Origin: Isoptericola croceus | GTDB lineage: Bacteria; Actinomycetota; Actinomycetes; Actinomycetales; Cellulomonadaceae | Direction of reading: 5' to 3' | DNA length: 64,000 bases | NCBI RefSeq assembly: GCF_029382255.1 | Contig: NZ_JARLLG010000013.1 | Span: 53,199-117,198, forward strand | Position numbers and translations under genes: made by a program | Notes under the pieces: generated by a model | The model's database searches: none | Told to the model about the DNA's origin: nothing | The model's input: the letters and a program-made list of their open reading frames with translations, nothing else | Shown: one piece after another, positions 49,203 through 56,810 of the stretch | Layout of the letters: each line of letters starts with the position of its first letter | Numbering within the stretch: the first letter of the stretch is position 1

Positions 49203-50582
49203 TCAGTGGTCGTGACCCTCGTGGTCGTCGTCCTCGTGGTCGTCGTGACCCTCGTCCTCGTGACCCTCGTGGTCCTCGTCCTCGTCCTCGTGACCCTCGT
49301 GGTCGTCGTCCCCGTGCGCCTGCTCCACGGGGGGCTGACCGAGCGCGCCGGCGATCTCGTTCGGCGTCACGTCGAGCTCACCGGTGACCCACACGGAGCC
49401 GTCGATGATGTCCACGGCGTGGATGGCGTTGTTCGCCGGGTCGGTGACGTAGACCGAGCCGTCGAGCGTGAGCAGCGCCGGACGCGGCTCCTGCCAGTCC
49501 ATCGGCTCCTCCCACTCGTCGACCACGGGGATCGACGCGGTGATCTCGGCGGTCTCGGGGTCGATGACCTGCAGGGCACCGTCGGTGGTGAGCACGAGCG
49601 CCTCGCCGTCGTCGCCGCGGGCGATCGAGCGGAAGCTGTACGAGCCCGGCAGCTCGACGAGCTCCAGGCTCGCGTCCCGGGTGTCGATCAGGCTGATCGT
49701 GGTGGGGCGCTCGAGCTCGGCGTCCGGGTCGGTCTTGTAGTCGCCGAGCATGATCGGCGACGCCTCGCTGCCGGCCTGGTTGCCGATGCGGGAGTAGTCG
49801 TCCGGCGTGGAGACCTTGGTGATCTTGCCGTCGGCGTAGATCAGCGCACCGTCCTCGCACCCGACGACGACGGCCTCGTCCGCGGCCACGGCCTCGCCGT
49901 GCACCCCGGGGCAGTCGTCGCTGGCGACGATCTCCTCGCCGTCGGCGTCGAGGACACGGACGGTCGAGCGCTCGTCCTCGTTGCCGTCGGTGACCAGCAG
50001 GGACCCGCCGCTCAGGGGGACCGCCACACCGTGGTGGGCCTCGGGCAGCTGGACCTCCTCGACACCCTCCTGGGTGGCGATCTCGTCGGTGTCGACCAGC
50101 TGGATCAGGCCGGTGCCGTCGTCGAAGAGCGCGGTGACGCCGTCGTGCGGCACGGCGTGGCCGGGGAGCTCGGCGGCGTAGGTCACGTCGGTGAGCTGCG
50201 GCGTGGACGTGTAGTAGTCGTAGTGGTCCCCATGGTGCTGACCCCAGGTCCCGGTGTCCAGCACCTGGAACCCGCCGGTGGTGGAGACGAGCACGTGCTG
50301 TCCGTCACCGGCGGCGTTGAGCCGGTTGAAGCCGGCGAGCTCGAGGTCGGCGACCTCCTCGAGCGTCTGGGCGTCGAGGACCTTGATGCCGCCGTCGTAG
50401 GTGACGGCGAGGCGCGGGCTGCGCGACTGCATCGGGGTCGCGGCGTTCTCGGTGGACTCCTCGGCGCTCGCGGACGAGTCGGCGCCGGTGGCCGGCTCCT
50501 CGGACGCGGTGCCGCAGGCCGCGACGAGCGCGAGCGGCAGGGCCAGGGCGAGCGCGGTGGCGGCGCGGGAACGGGTGTTCAT
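49203..50582 (-). CDS. aztD: Zinc metallochaperone AztD-like lipoprotein
   Basis: 459 residues. Lipobox LVAAC (near residue 22), then a seven-bladed propeller-like domain (~60-420; RLAVTYDGGIKVLDAQTLEE, HGEAVAADEAVVVGCEDG) and a C-terminal tail of about 35 His/Asp/Glu-rich residues (repeated DHEGHEDE) that must bind Zn. AztD hands Zn to the AztC binding protein of an ABC importer in Paracoccus; no aztABC genes lie nearby. In the characterised protein the His-rich stretch is N-terminal, here it is C-terminal. ATG at 50582 is downstream of two Zur-like boxes. Confidence 0.87.
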   Translation of the reverse strand: MNTRSRAATALALALPLALVAACGTASEEPATGADSSASAEESTENAATPMQSRSPRLAVTYDGGIKVLDAQTLEEVADLELAGFNRLNAAGDGQHVLVSTTGGFQVLDTGTWGQHHGDHYDYYTSTPQLTDVTYAAELPGHAVPHDGVTALFDDGTGLIQLVDTDEIATQEGVEEVQLPEAHHGVAVPLSGGSLLVTDGNEDERSTVRVLDADGEEIVASDDCPGVHGEAVAADEAVVVGCEDGALIYADGKITKVSTPDDYSRIGNQAGSEASPIMLGDYKTDPDAELERPTTISLIDTRDASLELVELPGSYSFRSIARGDDGEALVLTTDGALQVIDPETAEITASIPVVDEWEEPMDWQEPRPALLTLDGSVYVTDPANNAIHAVDIIDGSVWVTGELDVTPNEIAGALGQPPVEQAHGDDDHEGHEDEDEDHEGHEDEGHDDHEDDDHEGHDH

Positions 50583-50661
50583 GGGTGGCGTCTTTCCATC
50601 TCTGTCTGTCCGGGCACAGCACGGGACGGCCGGCACCGGGGGACGTTCTGCGGAACGCGAA

Positions 50662-50676
50662 TGAGAACCGTTCGCA
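50662..50676 (-). promoter_or_regulatory. Zur-like box upstream of aztD, proximal
   Basis: TGAGAACCGTTCGCA, an imperfect palindrome centred on C, about 80 bp before the aztD ATG. Shares the GAGAACCGTT core with the site at 50701-50713. Confidence 0.65.
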
Positions 50677-50700
50677 GTCGGGCAGCAGTCTGGCACGGTC

Positions 50701-50713
50701 GAGAACCGTTATC
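50701..50713 (-). promoter_or_regulatory. Zur-like box upstream of aztD, distal
   Basis: GAGAACCGTTATC (GATAACGGTTCTC on the minus strand), a 6-1-6 palindrome with one imperfect pair. It resembles the actinobacterial Zur operator and lies 39 bp from the proximal copy. Confidence 0.7.
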
Positions 50714-50725
50714 AAGCCATGCCGG

Positions 50726-51493
50726 TCAGTCGACCGTGCGCTGCCAGCGTCCCGCGGCCAGGCTGACGATGAGCGCGACGAACACCACCAGGTAGACCTG
50801 CCCGATGATCGCCTCGCTGGTCGCGAGCAGGCGTCCCAGCGGCGTCACCGCCACCAGGTCGCCGTAGCCGAGCGTGGTGATCGTGGTCAGGCTGAAGTAC
50901 ATGAAGGACGTCGTCGCCTCCTCGGCGCCGAAGAAGTGCTCCCCGGAGAAGTTGTCGACGGTGAGGAACGCGTAGTAGTACGCCAGCGCGATGAGCAGGT
51001 AGGCGGAGACCGCACCCAGGAGCGTGGCCAGCGTGACGACGCGGTGGCGCACCAGCCGCCGTGCCACCACCACCGGCGCGAAGGCCGCGATGAGGAGCAG
51101 CAGGGGCGGCGCGGACGTCACCGAGTCCGAGGTCTCGATGACCAGGACCACCACGAGGGACAGGACGACCAGGACGCCCAGGAACACGTACGCCCGACGG
51201 CGCCACCGCGTCCGCAGCCCGGAGGCCCGCAGCGCGAGACCGAGCGTCGCGCCCACGCTGAGGGTCGTCGCCAGGCCGGCCAGCCTGGCACCGACCGCCG
51301 TGGACCCGTCCCGGATGTCCACGAGCGACAACAGGGCCACCGTCAGCGCCACCAGGACGAGCAGCAGCCCGAACCGGTCGATCCAGCGGGACTGCGGGTC
51401 GAGGGCGGGGTCGTCGTCGTCCGTCGGCTGGCGGCGCGCGAAGAACCCCTGCGGCCCCTCGGGACGCGCGTCGTCAGGGTCCGGGCTCGTCAC
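50726..51493 (-). CDS. Two-pore-helix-type potassium channel family protein
   Basis: 255 residues. Four hydrophobic segments precede the channel core; the selectivity filter is TTITTLGYGDLVAVTP (TLGYGD), flanked by helix LLIALAYYYAFL and helix LVVFVALIVSLAAG. No RCK/TrkA domain. GTG at 51493 overlaps the YibE/F gene stop (GTGA), so the two are coupled. Confidence 0.9.
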   Translation of the reverse strand: MTSPDPDDARPEGPQGFFARRQPTDDDDPALDPQSRWIDRFGLLLVLVALTVALLSLVDIRDGSTAVGARLAGLATTLSVGATLGLALRASGLRTRWRRRAYVFLGVLVVLSLVVVLVIETSDSVTSAPPLLLLIAAFAPVVVARRLVRHRVVTLATLLGAVSAYLLIALAYYYAFLTVDNFSGEHFFGAEEATTSFMYFSLTTITTLGYGDLVAVTPLGRLLATSEAIIGQVYLVVFVALIVSLAAGRWQRTVD

Positions 51494-52788
51494 GGCCGGT
51501 CCTGCACGGCGTCCTCCTGGGGTCTGCTGGACCCCATCGTGGCCGACTCCGGCTCCGGGCGCGCGTCGGGCGCCGGCACCGTCACCGCGGCGATCGCCGT
51601 CGTGATCGGGATCGCGAGCACCAGCCCGATCGAGCCCACGAGCGTGCGGACCACCTCCTCGGCGATCTCGCCGGAGGTGATGGTCATGAGCGGTGTCTGG
51701 TCCAGCATCCAGACGGTGAGCAGCAGCGGCAGCGCCGCACCGACGTAGGCGAACGCGATCGTGTAGACCGTCGAGGCGATGTGGTCGCGGCCGATCCGCA
51801 TCGCCCGCGCGAACAAGACGCGACGCGGGGCGGTCGGGGCGAGCGAGCGCAGCTCCCACACGGCCGACGCCTGGGTGATCGTCACGTCGTTGAGCACACC
51901 CATGCCGGCGAGGACGAGCCCGCACAGCGCGATGCCCCGCAGGTCGACGCCCGGCGCGATGATCGTCAGGTTCTGCGCCAGCTCGTCCGACGCCCCGGTG
52001 ATGTGCGCCGCCCCCGTCGCCCACGCGCCGATCCCCGCCGTCAGTGCCAGCCCGCCCAGGGTGCCGAGCAGCGCGACCGTGGTGCGCGCCGTCAGCCCGT
52101 GCGCCAGGTACAGCACCGCCAGCATGACGGCCGACGACGTCACGAGCGCCACGCCCATGGCGCTCTCGCCGGCCAGCAGGGCCGGGAACGTGAACCCGAT
52201 GAACACGGCGAACGCCACCGCGAGGCCCGCGATCGCCGCCAGACCGCGCCACCGCGCGACGATCAGCACCACCAGGGCGTAGGCGGCCGCCAGGAGCCCG
52301 AACGGCACGTCCCGCTGGTGGTCCATGAAGACGTACGGGGTCACGGTCTCCGCGAAGTCCCCGATGTACAGGGCGGTCACGCGGTCGCCGGGCTGCAGCT
52401 CGAACCGCGGGTCGGCCTGCATGCCGGAGGTGCCGCCGTCGGGCAGCCGGATCTCCACGTCACCGGCCGTGGCGTCCTCCATCGTGGGCCAGGAGTCGTC
52501 GCTCGTCTCGTCGAGCGGCCCCACGACGGTGACCACGAGGAGCTCGCTGCCCTCGACGACGACGGGGATCCGCTCGGGCACGTCGGCGGTGGACGGCCAC
52601 AACGCCCACAGACCGAACGCGGTCGCGAGCAGGGCGGGCAGCACGAGGGCCGCCAGGACGAGGCGGGTGCGCAGCGGCGCGGGCGGGACGGGGCCACCAT
52701 GGGAGTGGCCGTGGCCGCCGCCCGGGGGCGGCCCGGTCTCACGGGGAGCGGCATGGCGTGCCCGGCGGGGCTCCAGCTCGGTGGTCAC
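51490..52788 (-). CDS. YibE/F family membrane protein
   Basis: 432 residues. A His-rich cytoplasmic N-terminus (GGGHGHSHGG), one helix, a ~100-residue external domain (VVVEGSELLVVTVVGPLDET), then seven helices of the YibE/F family (GMGVLNDVTITQASAVWELR; GRDHIASTVYTIAFAYVGAA). Function of the family is poorly known. GTG at 52788. Coupled to the potassium channel and placed upstream of aztD; the His cluster hints at metal binding. Confidence 0.88.
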   Translation of the reverse strand: MTTELEPRRARHAAPRETGPPPGGGHGHSHGGPVPPAPLRTRLVLAALVLPALLATAFGLWALWPSTADVPERIPVVVEGSELLVVTVVGPLDETSDDSWPTMEDATAGDVEIRLPDGGTSGMQADPRFELQPGDRVTALYIGDFAETVTPYVFMDHQRDVPFGLLAAAYALVVLIVARWRGLAAIAGLAVAFAVFIGFTFPALLAGESAMGVALVTSSAVMLAVLYLAHGLTARTTVALLGTLGGLALTAGIGAWATGAAHITGASDELAQNLTIIAPGVDLRGIALCGLVLAGMGVLNDVTITQASAVWELRSLAPTAPRRVLFARAMRIGRDHIASTVYTIAFAYVGAALPLLLTVWMLDQTPLMTITSGEIAEEVVRTLVGSIGLVLAIPITTAIAAVTVPAPDARPEPESATMGSSRPQEDAVQDRP

Positions 52789-52843
52789 GCGGTCATGCTG
52801 TCACGGCAACGGCGGCACCGGGTGCCACGCACGCCGTGCGCCG

Positions 52844-52849
52844 TAGACT
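52844..52849 (+). promoter_or_regulatory. -10 element, leaderless promoter of the DMT transporter gene
   Basis: TAGACT lies 6 nt before the GTG at 52856. Confidence 0.5.
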
Positions 52850-52855
52850 CCCGAG

Positions 52856-53860
52856 GTGACCGCACCGGCCCCCGTCCCCGCCCCGTCGGCCAGTACGACG
52901 GTCGGTGTCGGTGCCGCTGTGGTCGGCGGCCTCGGAGCGGCGGCCCAGACCCGGGTCAACGGTTCGCTGGCCGAGCACGTCGGCAGCGGGTTCGGCGCGG
53001 CGGTGATCTCCTTCGGGTCCGGCCTGCTGTGGTTGCTGCTCGCCCTGGCCTGCTGGCCCGCCGCGCGCAGCGCCGTCGGCCGCGTCGTCGCCGGCCTGCG
53101 CACCCGCCGCCTGCGCTGGTGGGAGGTGCTGGGCGGGACGGCCGGAGGGTTCTACGTCGCCGCCCAGGGGCTCACCGCGGCGACGCTCGGCGTGGCCCTG
53201 TTCATGGTGGCGGTGGTGGCCGGGCAGTCGACCAGCTCGCTGCTGGTGGACCGGCTCGGACTGGCACCGGGCGGCGTGCGGCTGATCACTCTCGGGCGGG
53301 CGCTGGGACCGGTCCTGACCGTGGTGGCGGTGGCGATCGCCGTGTCCGGCTCGATCGGGACCGTGCCCTCCGTCGGGCTGGCCGTGGTCCCGTTCCTCGC
53401 CGGGGCGTTCCAGTCCTGGCAGCAGGCGATGAACGGGCGGGTCCGGGCCGTGGCGAACGCGCCGGGCGACGTCTTCGCCGGGGTGGCTGCGGCGACGTTC
53501 GGCAACTTCGTGGTCGGGACGGCGGCGCTGGCGCTGGCGTTCGGGGTGTCCGTCGTGGTGACGGGACCGCCGACCGGGTCGCTGCCCACCGGCTGGCCGC
53601 TGGACCTGGCCCTCTACTCCGGCGGGCTCCTCGGGATCGTGTTCATCGCGATCCAGGCCGCCGTGGTGCACCGCATCGGGGTGCTGCTGCTGGCGCTCGG
53701 GATGATCGCGGGGCAGATCGTGGGCGCCTTGGTGCTCGACGTCGTCGTGCCCGGGGTGGCCGCACCCGGCGCCGCGATGTACGCCGGCGCGGCACTGACC
53801 CTGCTGGCGGTCACGGTCCCCGTGGTCGAGTCCAGGATCCTGCGCCGCCGACGCCGCTGA
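52856..53860 (+). CDS. DMT-superfamily transporter of the YdcZ (DUF606) type
   Basis: 334 residues, ten hydrophobic helices built from two similar halves: VVGGLGAAAQTRVNGSLAEH with GGTAGGFYVAAQGLTAATLG, and LAGAFQSWQQAMNGRVRAVA with SGGLLGIVFIAIQAAVVHRI. This is the duplicated-DUF606 architecture. Substrate unknown. GTG at 52856. Confidence 0.88.
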   Translation: MTAPAPVPAPSASTTVGVGAAVVGGLGAAAQTRVNGSLAEHVGSGFGAAVISFGSGLLWLLLALACWPAARSAVGRVVAGLRTRRLRWWEVLGGTAGGFYVAAQGLTAATLGVALFMVAVVAGQSTSSLLVDRLGLAPGGVRLITLGRALGPVLTVVAVAIAVSGSIGTVPSVGLAVVPFLAGAFQSWQQAMNGRVRAVANAPGDVFAGVAAATFGNFVVGTAALALAFGVSVVVTGPPTGSLPTGWPLDLALYSGGLLGIVFIAIQAAVVHRIGVLLLALGMIAGQIVGALVLDVVVPGVAAPGAAMYAGAALTLLAVTVPVVESRILRRRRR

Positions 53861-53923
53861 GGTCGACGTGCGAGAACTCCGCGTTCCGGGTCACGGTGGA
53901 GGTACCGACACGAAGGAGGACCC

Positions 53924-54373
53924 ATGGAAAGCGTCACCCAGTCCATCGACGTCGACGTCCCTGTGAGCACCGCGTACAACCAGTGGACGCAGTTCGAGGA
54001 CTTCCCGCACTTCATGGAGGGTGTGGAGGCGGTGCGTCAGGTCACCGACACCAGCACGCACTGGAAGACGAAGGTCGGCGGCACGGAACGCGAGTTCGAC
54101 GCCGAGATCACCGAGCAGCACCCCGACGAGCGTGTCGCCTGGCGCAGCACCACCGGCCCGGACCACGCCGGGGTCGCGACGTTCCACCGGCTGAGCGACA
54201 CCCAGACGCGCGTCACGGTCCAGATGGACTGGGACCCGGAGAGCGCCGCCGAGAAGGTCGGCGCAGCGCTCAACTTCGACGATCGTCGCGTCCAGGGCGA
54301 CCTGAAGAAGTTCAAGGAGTTCATCGAGTCGCGCGGCGCCGAGACCGGCGCCTGGCGTGGCGACGTGGGCTGA
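53924..54373 (+). CDS. SRPBCC-fold (polyketide cyclase/dehydrase-like) protein
   Basis: 149 residues. START/SRPBCC signature: a beta-strand SIDVDVPVSTAYNQWTQFED, then FPHFMEGVEAVRQVTDTSTH and the central HWKTKVGGTEREFDAEIT. Binds hydrophobic ligands in general; no enzyme class can be assigned. Strong ribosome-binding site AAGGAGGACCC. Ends before a shared hairpin. Confidence 0.9.
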   Translation: MESVTQSIDVDVPVSTAYNQWTQFEDFPHFMEGVEAVRQVTDTSTHWKTKVGGTEREFDAEITEQHPDERVAWRSTTGPDHAGVATFHRLSDTQTRVTVQMDWDPESAAEKVGAALNFDDRRVQGDLKKFKEFIESRGAETGAWRGDVG

Positions 54374-54388
54374 CGCCCGGAACGCTCC

Positions 54389-54438
54389 GACGGCCGGTCA
54401 CCCGCCCCCCGCATCCGGGGGCCGGGTGACCGGCCGTC
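54389..54438. terminator. Bidirectional terminator hairpin between SRPBCC and LVIVD genes
   Basis: Perfect 16-bp stem (54389-54404 with 54423-54438) plus six further inner C/G pairs. Between convergent genes. Confidence 0.85.
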
Positions 54439-54459
54439 GTCGTGCTCAGGTGTCAGCGG

Positions 54460-55908
54460 TCAGCTGTGGAAGCGGACCTGACCCTGCGGGTTGAGCTCCT
54501 TGAAGGTGTTCTTCTTCTGCTTGCCGACGCCGGCGGCGTCGTCGATCGCCAGCACGTCGAAGCCCTGCTGGATGTCGTTCGAGTAGACGTACCCGTTGTA
54601 GTAGTAGGCCGACCACGAACCACCCACGATCAGCCGCTCGGTGGAGAGCGGCCCCCGGTCGAACCATGCCAGCTCGGTCGGGTTCTCCGAGTCCGTGAAG
54701 TCGAACACGGAGATGCCGCCCTGGTACCAGGCCTGGACCATGATGTCCTTGCCCTTGACTGGGATGAGCGAGCCGTTGTGGGCCACGCAGTTCTCGGTGT
54801 TCGTGTTGGTCCGGGGGATCTTGTAGTAGCTGCGGAACTCGAGCTCGCCGTCGACGATGTCGTAGATGGCGTTGGCCCCGCGCTTCTCCCCGACGTCCGG
54901 GTTGCAGGTCGCGGCGCCGCCACCGCCGAGCTCGTCGGTGAACACCACCTTCGACCCGTCGTTGTTGAACGTCGCCGAGTGCCAGAACGCGAAGTTCTCG
55001 GTGTCGCGCACGTTCGAGATCACCTCGGGGTTCTCCCGGTCGGAGATGTCCATGAGGATGCCGTCGCCCATGCACGCACCGGCCGCGAGGTCGAGCTTCA
55101 CGTAGGTGGTGATGTCGTGGCAGCCGGAGGTGTTGGTGTAGCCGCCGTCCGGGAACAGCACCGGCGTGGACACGACTGCGGCGACCTCCGGTGCCTTCGT
55201 CGGGATCTTCACCACGGAGATCTTGTCGTGCGGCGGCTGGCAGCCCGAGAGCAGGGCGTTCGGCGAGTACGAGGAGACGTACACGTAGAGCGTCTTGCCG
55301 TTCTTCGTCGGGGCCAGGGAGTGCGTGTGCGAACCGCAGGCGGTCTCGACGGCGGACACGTACTGCGGGTCGGTCGGGTCGGAGATGTCGAAGATCTTCA
55401 GACCCTCCCAGTAGTCGACATCGACGGGGTAGATCGGCTCGCTGGAGCAGGAGTCGTCGGTGCGCCACGAGTCCGTCGACAGCACGAGGATGTCGCCGTA
55501 GACGGAGACGTCGTTCTGGGAACCGGGGCAGACGACCTGCGCGGCCTGCTCAGGGTTCGCCGGGTCGCTGATGTCGTAGACCGTGAAGCCGTCGTAGTTC
55601 CCGGCGAACGCGTAGTTCCCCTGGAACGCCAGGTCGGAGCTGTAGGAGCTCTCGGCGGCGAAGGCCCCGTTCTTCGGGATGTTGGCGAGCAGCTCCATGT
55701 TGAGCGAGTCCATGGTGCCCGGCTCGGTGAGCGAGGCCGGGGTCAGGGAGTCGTCCAGGGCGACGATGCCCTGGGCCGGCAGCTCGGTCCCGTCGCTCGG
55801 TTCGGCCGAGCCGGGAGCGGCGACGGTGAACGACCCGAGCGCCAGCAGCCCGGTGAGGGCACCTGCTCCCAGCGCTCGACGTCGTTGTCTCGTTGTCATG
55901 GGACGCAC
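54460..55908 (-). CDS. Secreted LVIVD-repeat beta-propeller protein
   Basis: 482 residues. A Sec-type signal (RRALGAGALTGLLALGSFTV, cleavage near APGSAEP) and then a propeller with LVIVD-type blades: YDGFTVYDISDPANPEQAAQ, GLKIFDISDPTDPQYVS, GILMDISDRENPEVIS and GGISVFDFTDSENPTEL. Cysteines (CPGSQND, ETACGSH, SGCHDI, ACMGDG, TCNPDV, NCVAH) suggest several disulfides outside the cell. An AAGGAGG site favours the GTG at 55908 over the ATG at 55899. Divergent from a DUF305 gene, a recurrent actinobacterial pairing as far as I recall. Confidence 0.85.
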   Translation of the reverse strand: MRPMTTRQRRRALGAGALTGLLALGSFTVAAPGSAEPSDGTELPAQGIVALDDSLTPASLTEPGTMDSLNMELLANIPKNGAFAAESSYSSDLAFQGNYAFAGNYDGFTVYDISDPANPEQAAQVVCPGSQNDVSVYGDILVLSTDSWRTDDSCSSEPIYPVDVDYWEGLKIFDISDPTDPQYVSAVETACGSHTHSLAPTKNGKTLYVYVSSYSPNALLSGCQPPHDKISVVKIPTKAPEVAAVVSTPVLFPDGGYTNTSGCHDITTYVKLDLAAGACMGDGILMDISDRENPEVISNVRDTENFAFWHSATFNNDGSKVVFTDELGGGGAATCNPDVGEKRGANAIYDIVDGELEFRSYYKIPRTNTNTENCVAHNGSLIPVKGKDIMVQAWYQGGISVFDFTDSENPTELAWFDRGPLSTERLIVGGSWSAYYYNGYVYSNDIQQGFDVLAIDDAAGVGKQKKNTFKELNPQGQVRFHS

Positions 55909-55951
55909 TGGCGTCACACCTCCTTGATAGTGTCACCCCACCCTGGCCTGA

Positions 55952-55967
55952 TGTGACGCGAGTCACC
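55952..55967. promoter_or_regulatory. CRP/GlxR-like palindrome between LVIVD and DUF305 genes
   Basis: TGTGA-CGCGAG-TCACC: the CRP-family consensus TGTGA-N6-TCACA with one mismatch, in the 87-bp region between divergent starts. Confidence 0.5.
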
Positions 55968-55995
55968 AGGCGAAGCGCCGAGAGTTAACGGATTG

Positions 55996-56748
55996 GTGAC
56001 AGTGGACGTCGAGCCCTTGCCCAGGTCCGCCCAGCGGTCGGTCCGACGGCGGCGCACCCTGCGGGGCGCGTCCCTGGCGGCGGCGCTCGTGCTCGCGGCA
56101 CCCGTGGCCGGCTGCACCGCCGGGGCCGACGACGCGGACGAGCAGGCCGTGCCGCCGTCGAGCGTCGTGGTCCAGCCGGGACGCCCCGGGGAGGTCAACG
56201 AGACGATCGCGCCGGAGGACTACGAGGCGCCGGACCGGAGCCCGGAGTGGAACCAGGCCGATGTCGACTACGTCACCGACATGATCTGGCACCACCTCCA
56301 GGCCCTCGAGATGTCGCAGCTCGCGCCCGATCGCGCACAGGATCCCGCGGTGCGCTCCCTCGCGAGCCGGATCTTCGACGTCCAGGGTTCAGAGATCCAC
56401 GGGCTGGCGGCGTGGCTGCAGGAGCGCGACCTGCCCGTGCCCGTGGTGATCGAGCAGGGCGACGGCTCCGGACCCCGGCTCCCTGACGGTGGGCACGGCC
56501 ACGACGCCGGCTCCATGCCCGGGATGCTGAGCGCGGCGCAGATGACGGAGCTGGAGAAGGCCTCCGGCCCCGAGTTCGACGAGCTCTACCTGACCGGCAT
56601 GATCCAGCACCACCAGGGGGCGGTCGACATGTCGACCACGGTGATGGTCGAGGGCGTCGACGCCCGGACCAACGAGCTCGCCCATGACATCGGGGCGGGC
56701 CAGCAGGCCGAGATCGGCCGTCTCCAGGAACTTCTCGACGAGCTCTGA
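55996..56748 (+). CDS. DUF305 family lipoprotein
   Basis: 250 residues. N-terminal basic stretch, a helix ending in the lipobox PVAGC (Cys near 38), then a DUF305 four-helix (ferritin-like) domain: MIWHHLQALEMSQLAPDRAQ and MIQHHQGAVDMSTTVMVEG, each with paired histidines. In the family these His/Met residues are candidate copper or iron ligands. Possible starts: TTG 55993, GTG 55996 and GTG 56002. Not close to the CopC gene. Confidence 0.86.
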   Translation: MTVDVEPLPRSAQRSVRRRRTLRGASLAAALVLAAPVAGCTAGADDADEQAVPPSSVVVQPGRPGEVNETIAPEDYEAPDRSPEWNQADVDYVTDMIWHHLQALEMSQLAPDRAQDPAVRSLASRIFDVQGSEIHGLAAWLQERDLPVPVVIEQGDGSGPRLPDGGHGHDAGSMPGMLSAAQMTELEKASGPEFDELYLTGMIQHHQGAVDMSTTVMVEGVDARTNELAHDIGAGQQAEIGRLQELLDEL

Positions 56749-56810
56749 GCGAGCTCTGACCGAGCTCCGACCGAGCTCCGACGGCAGGGATACCGTGACA
56801 GAATCTCTGC

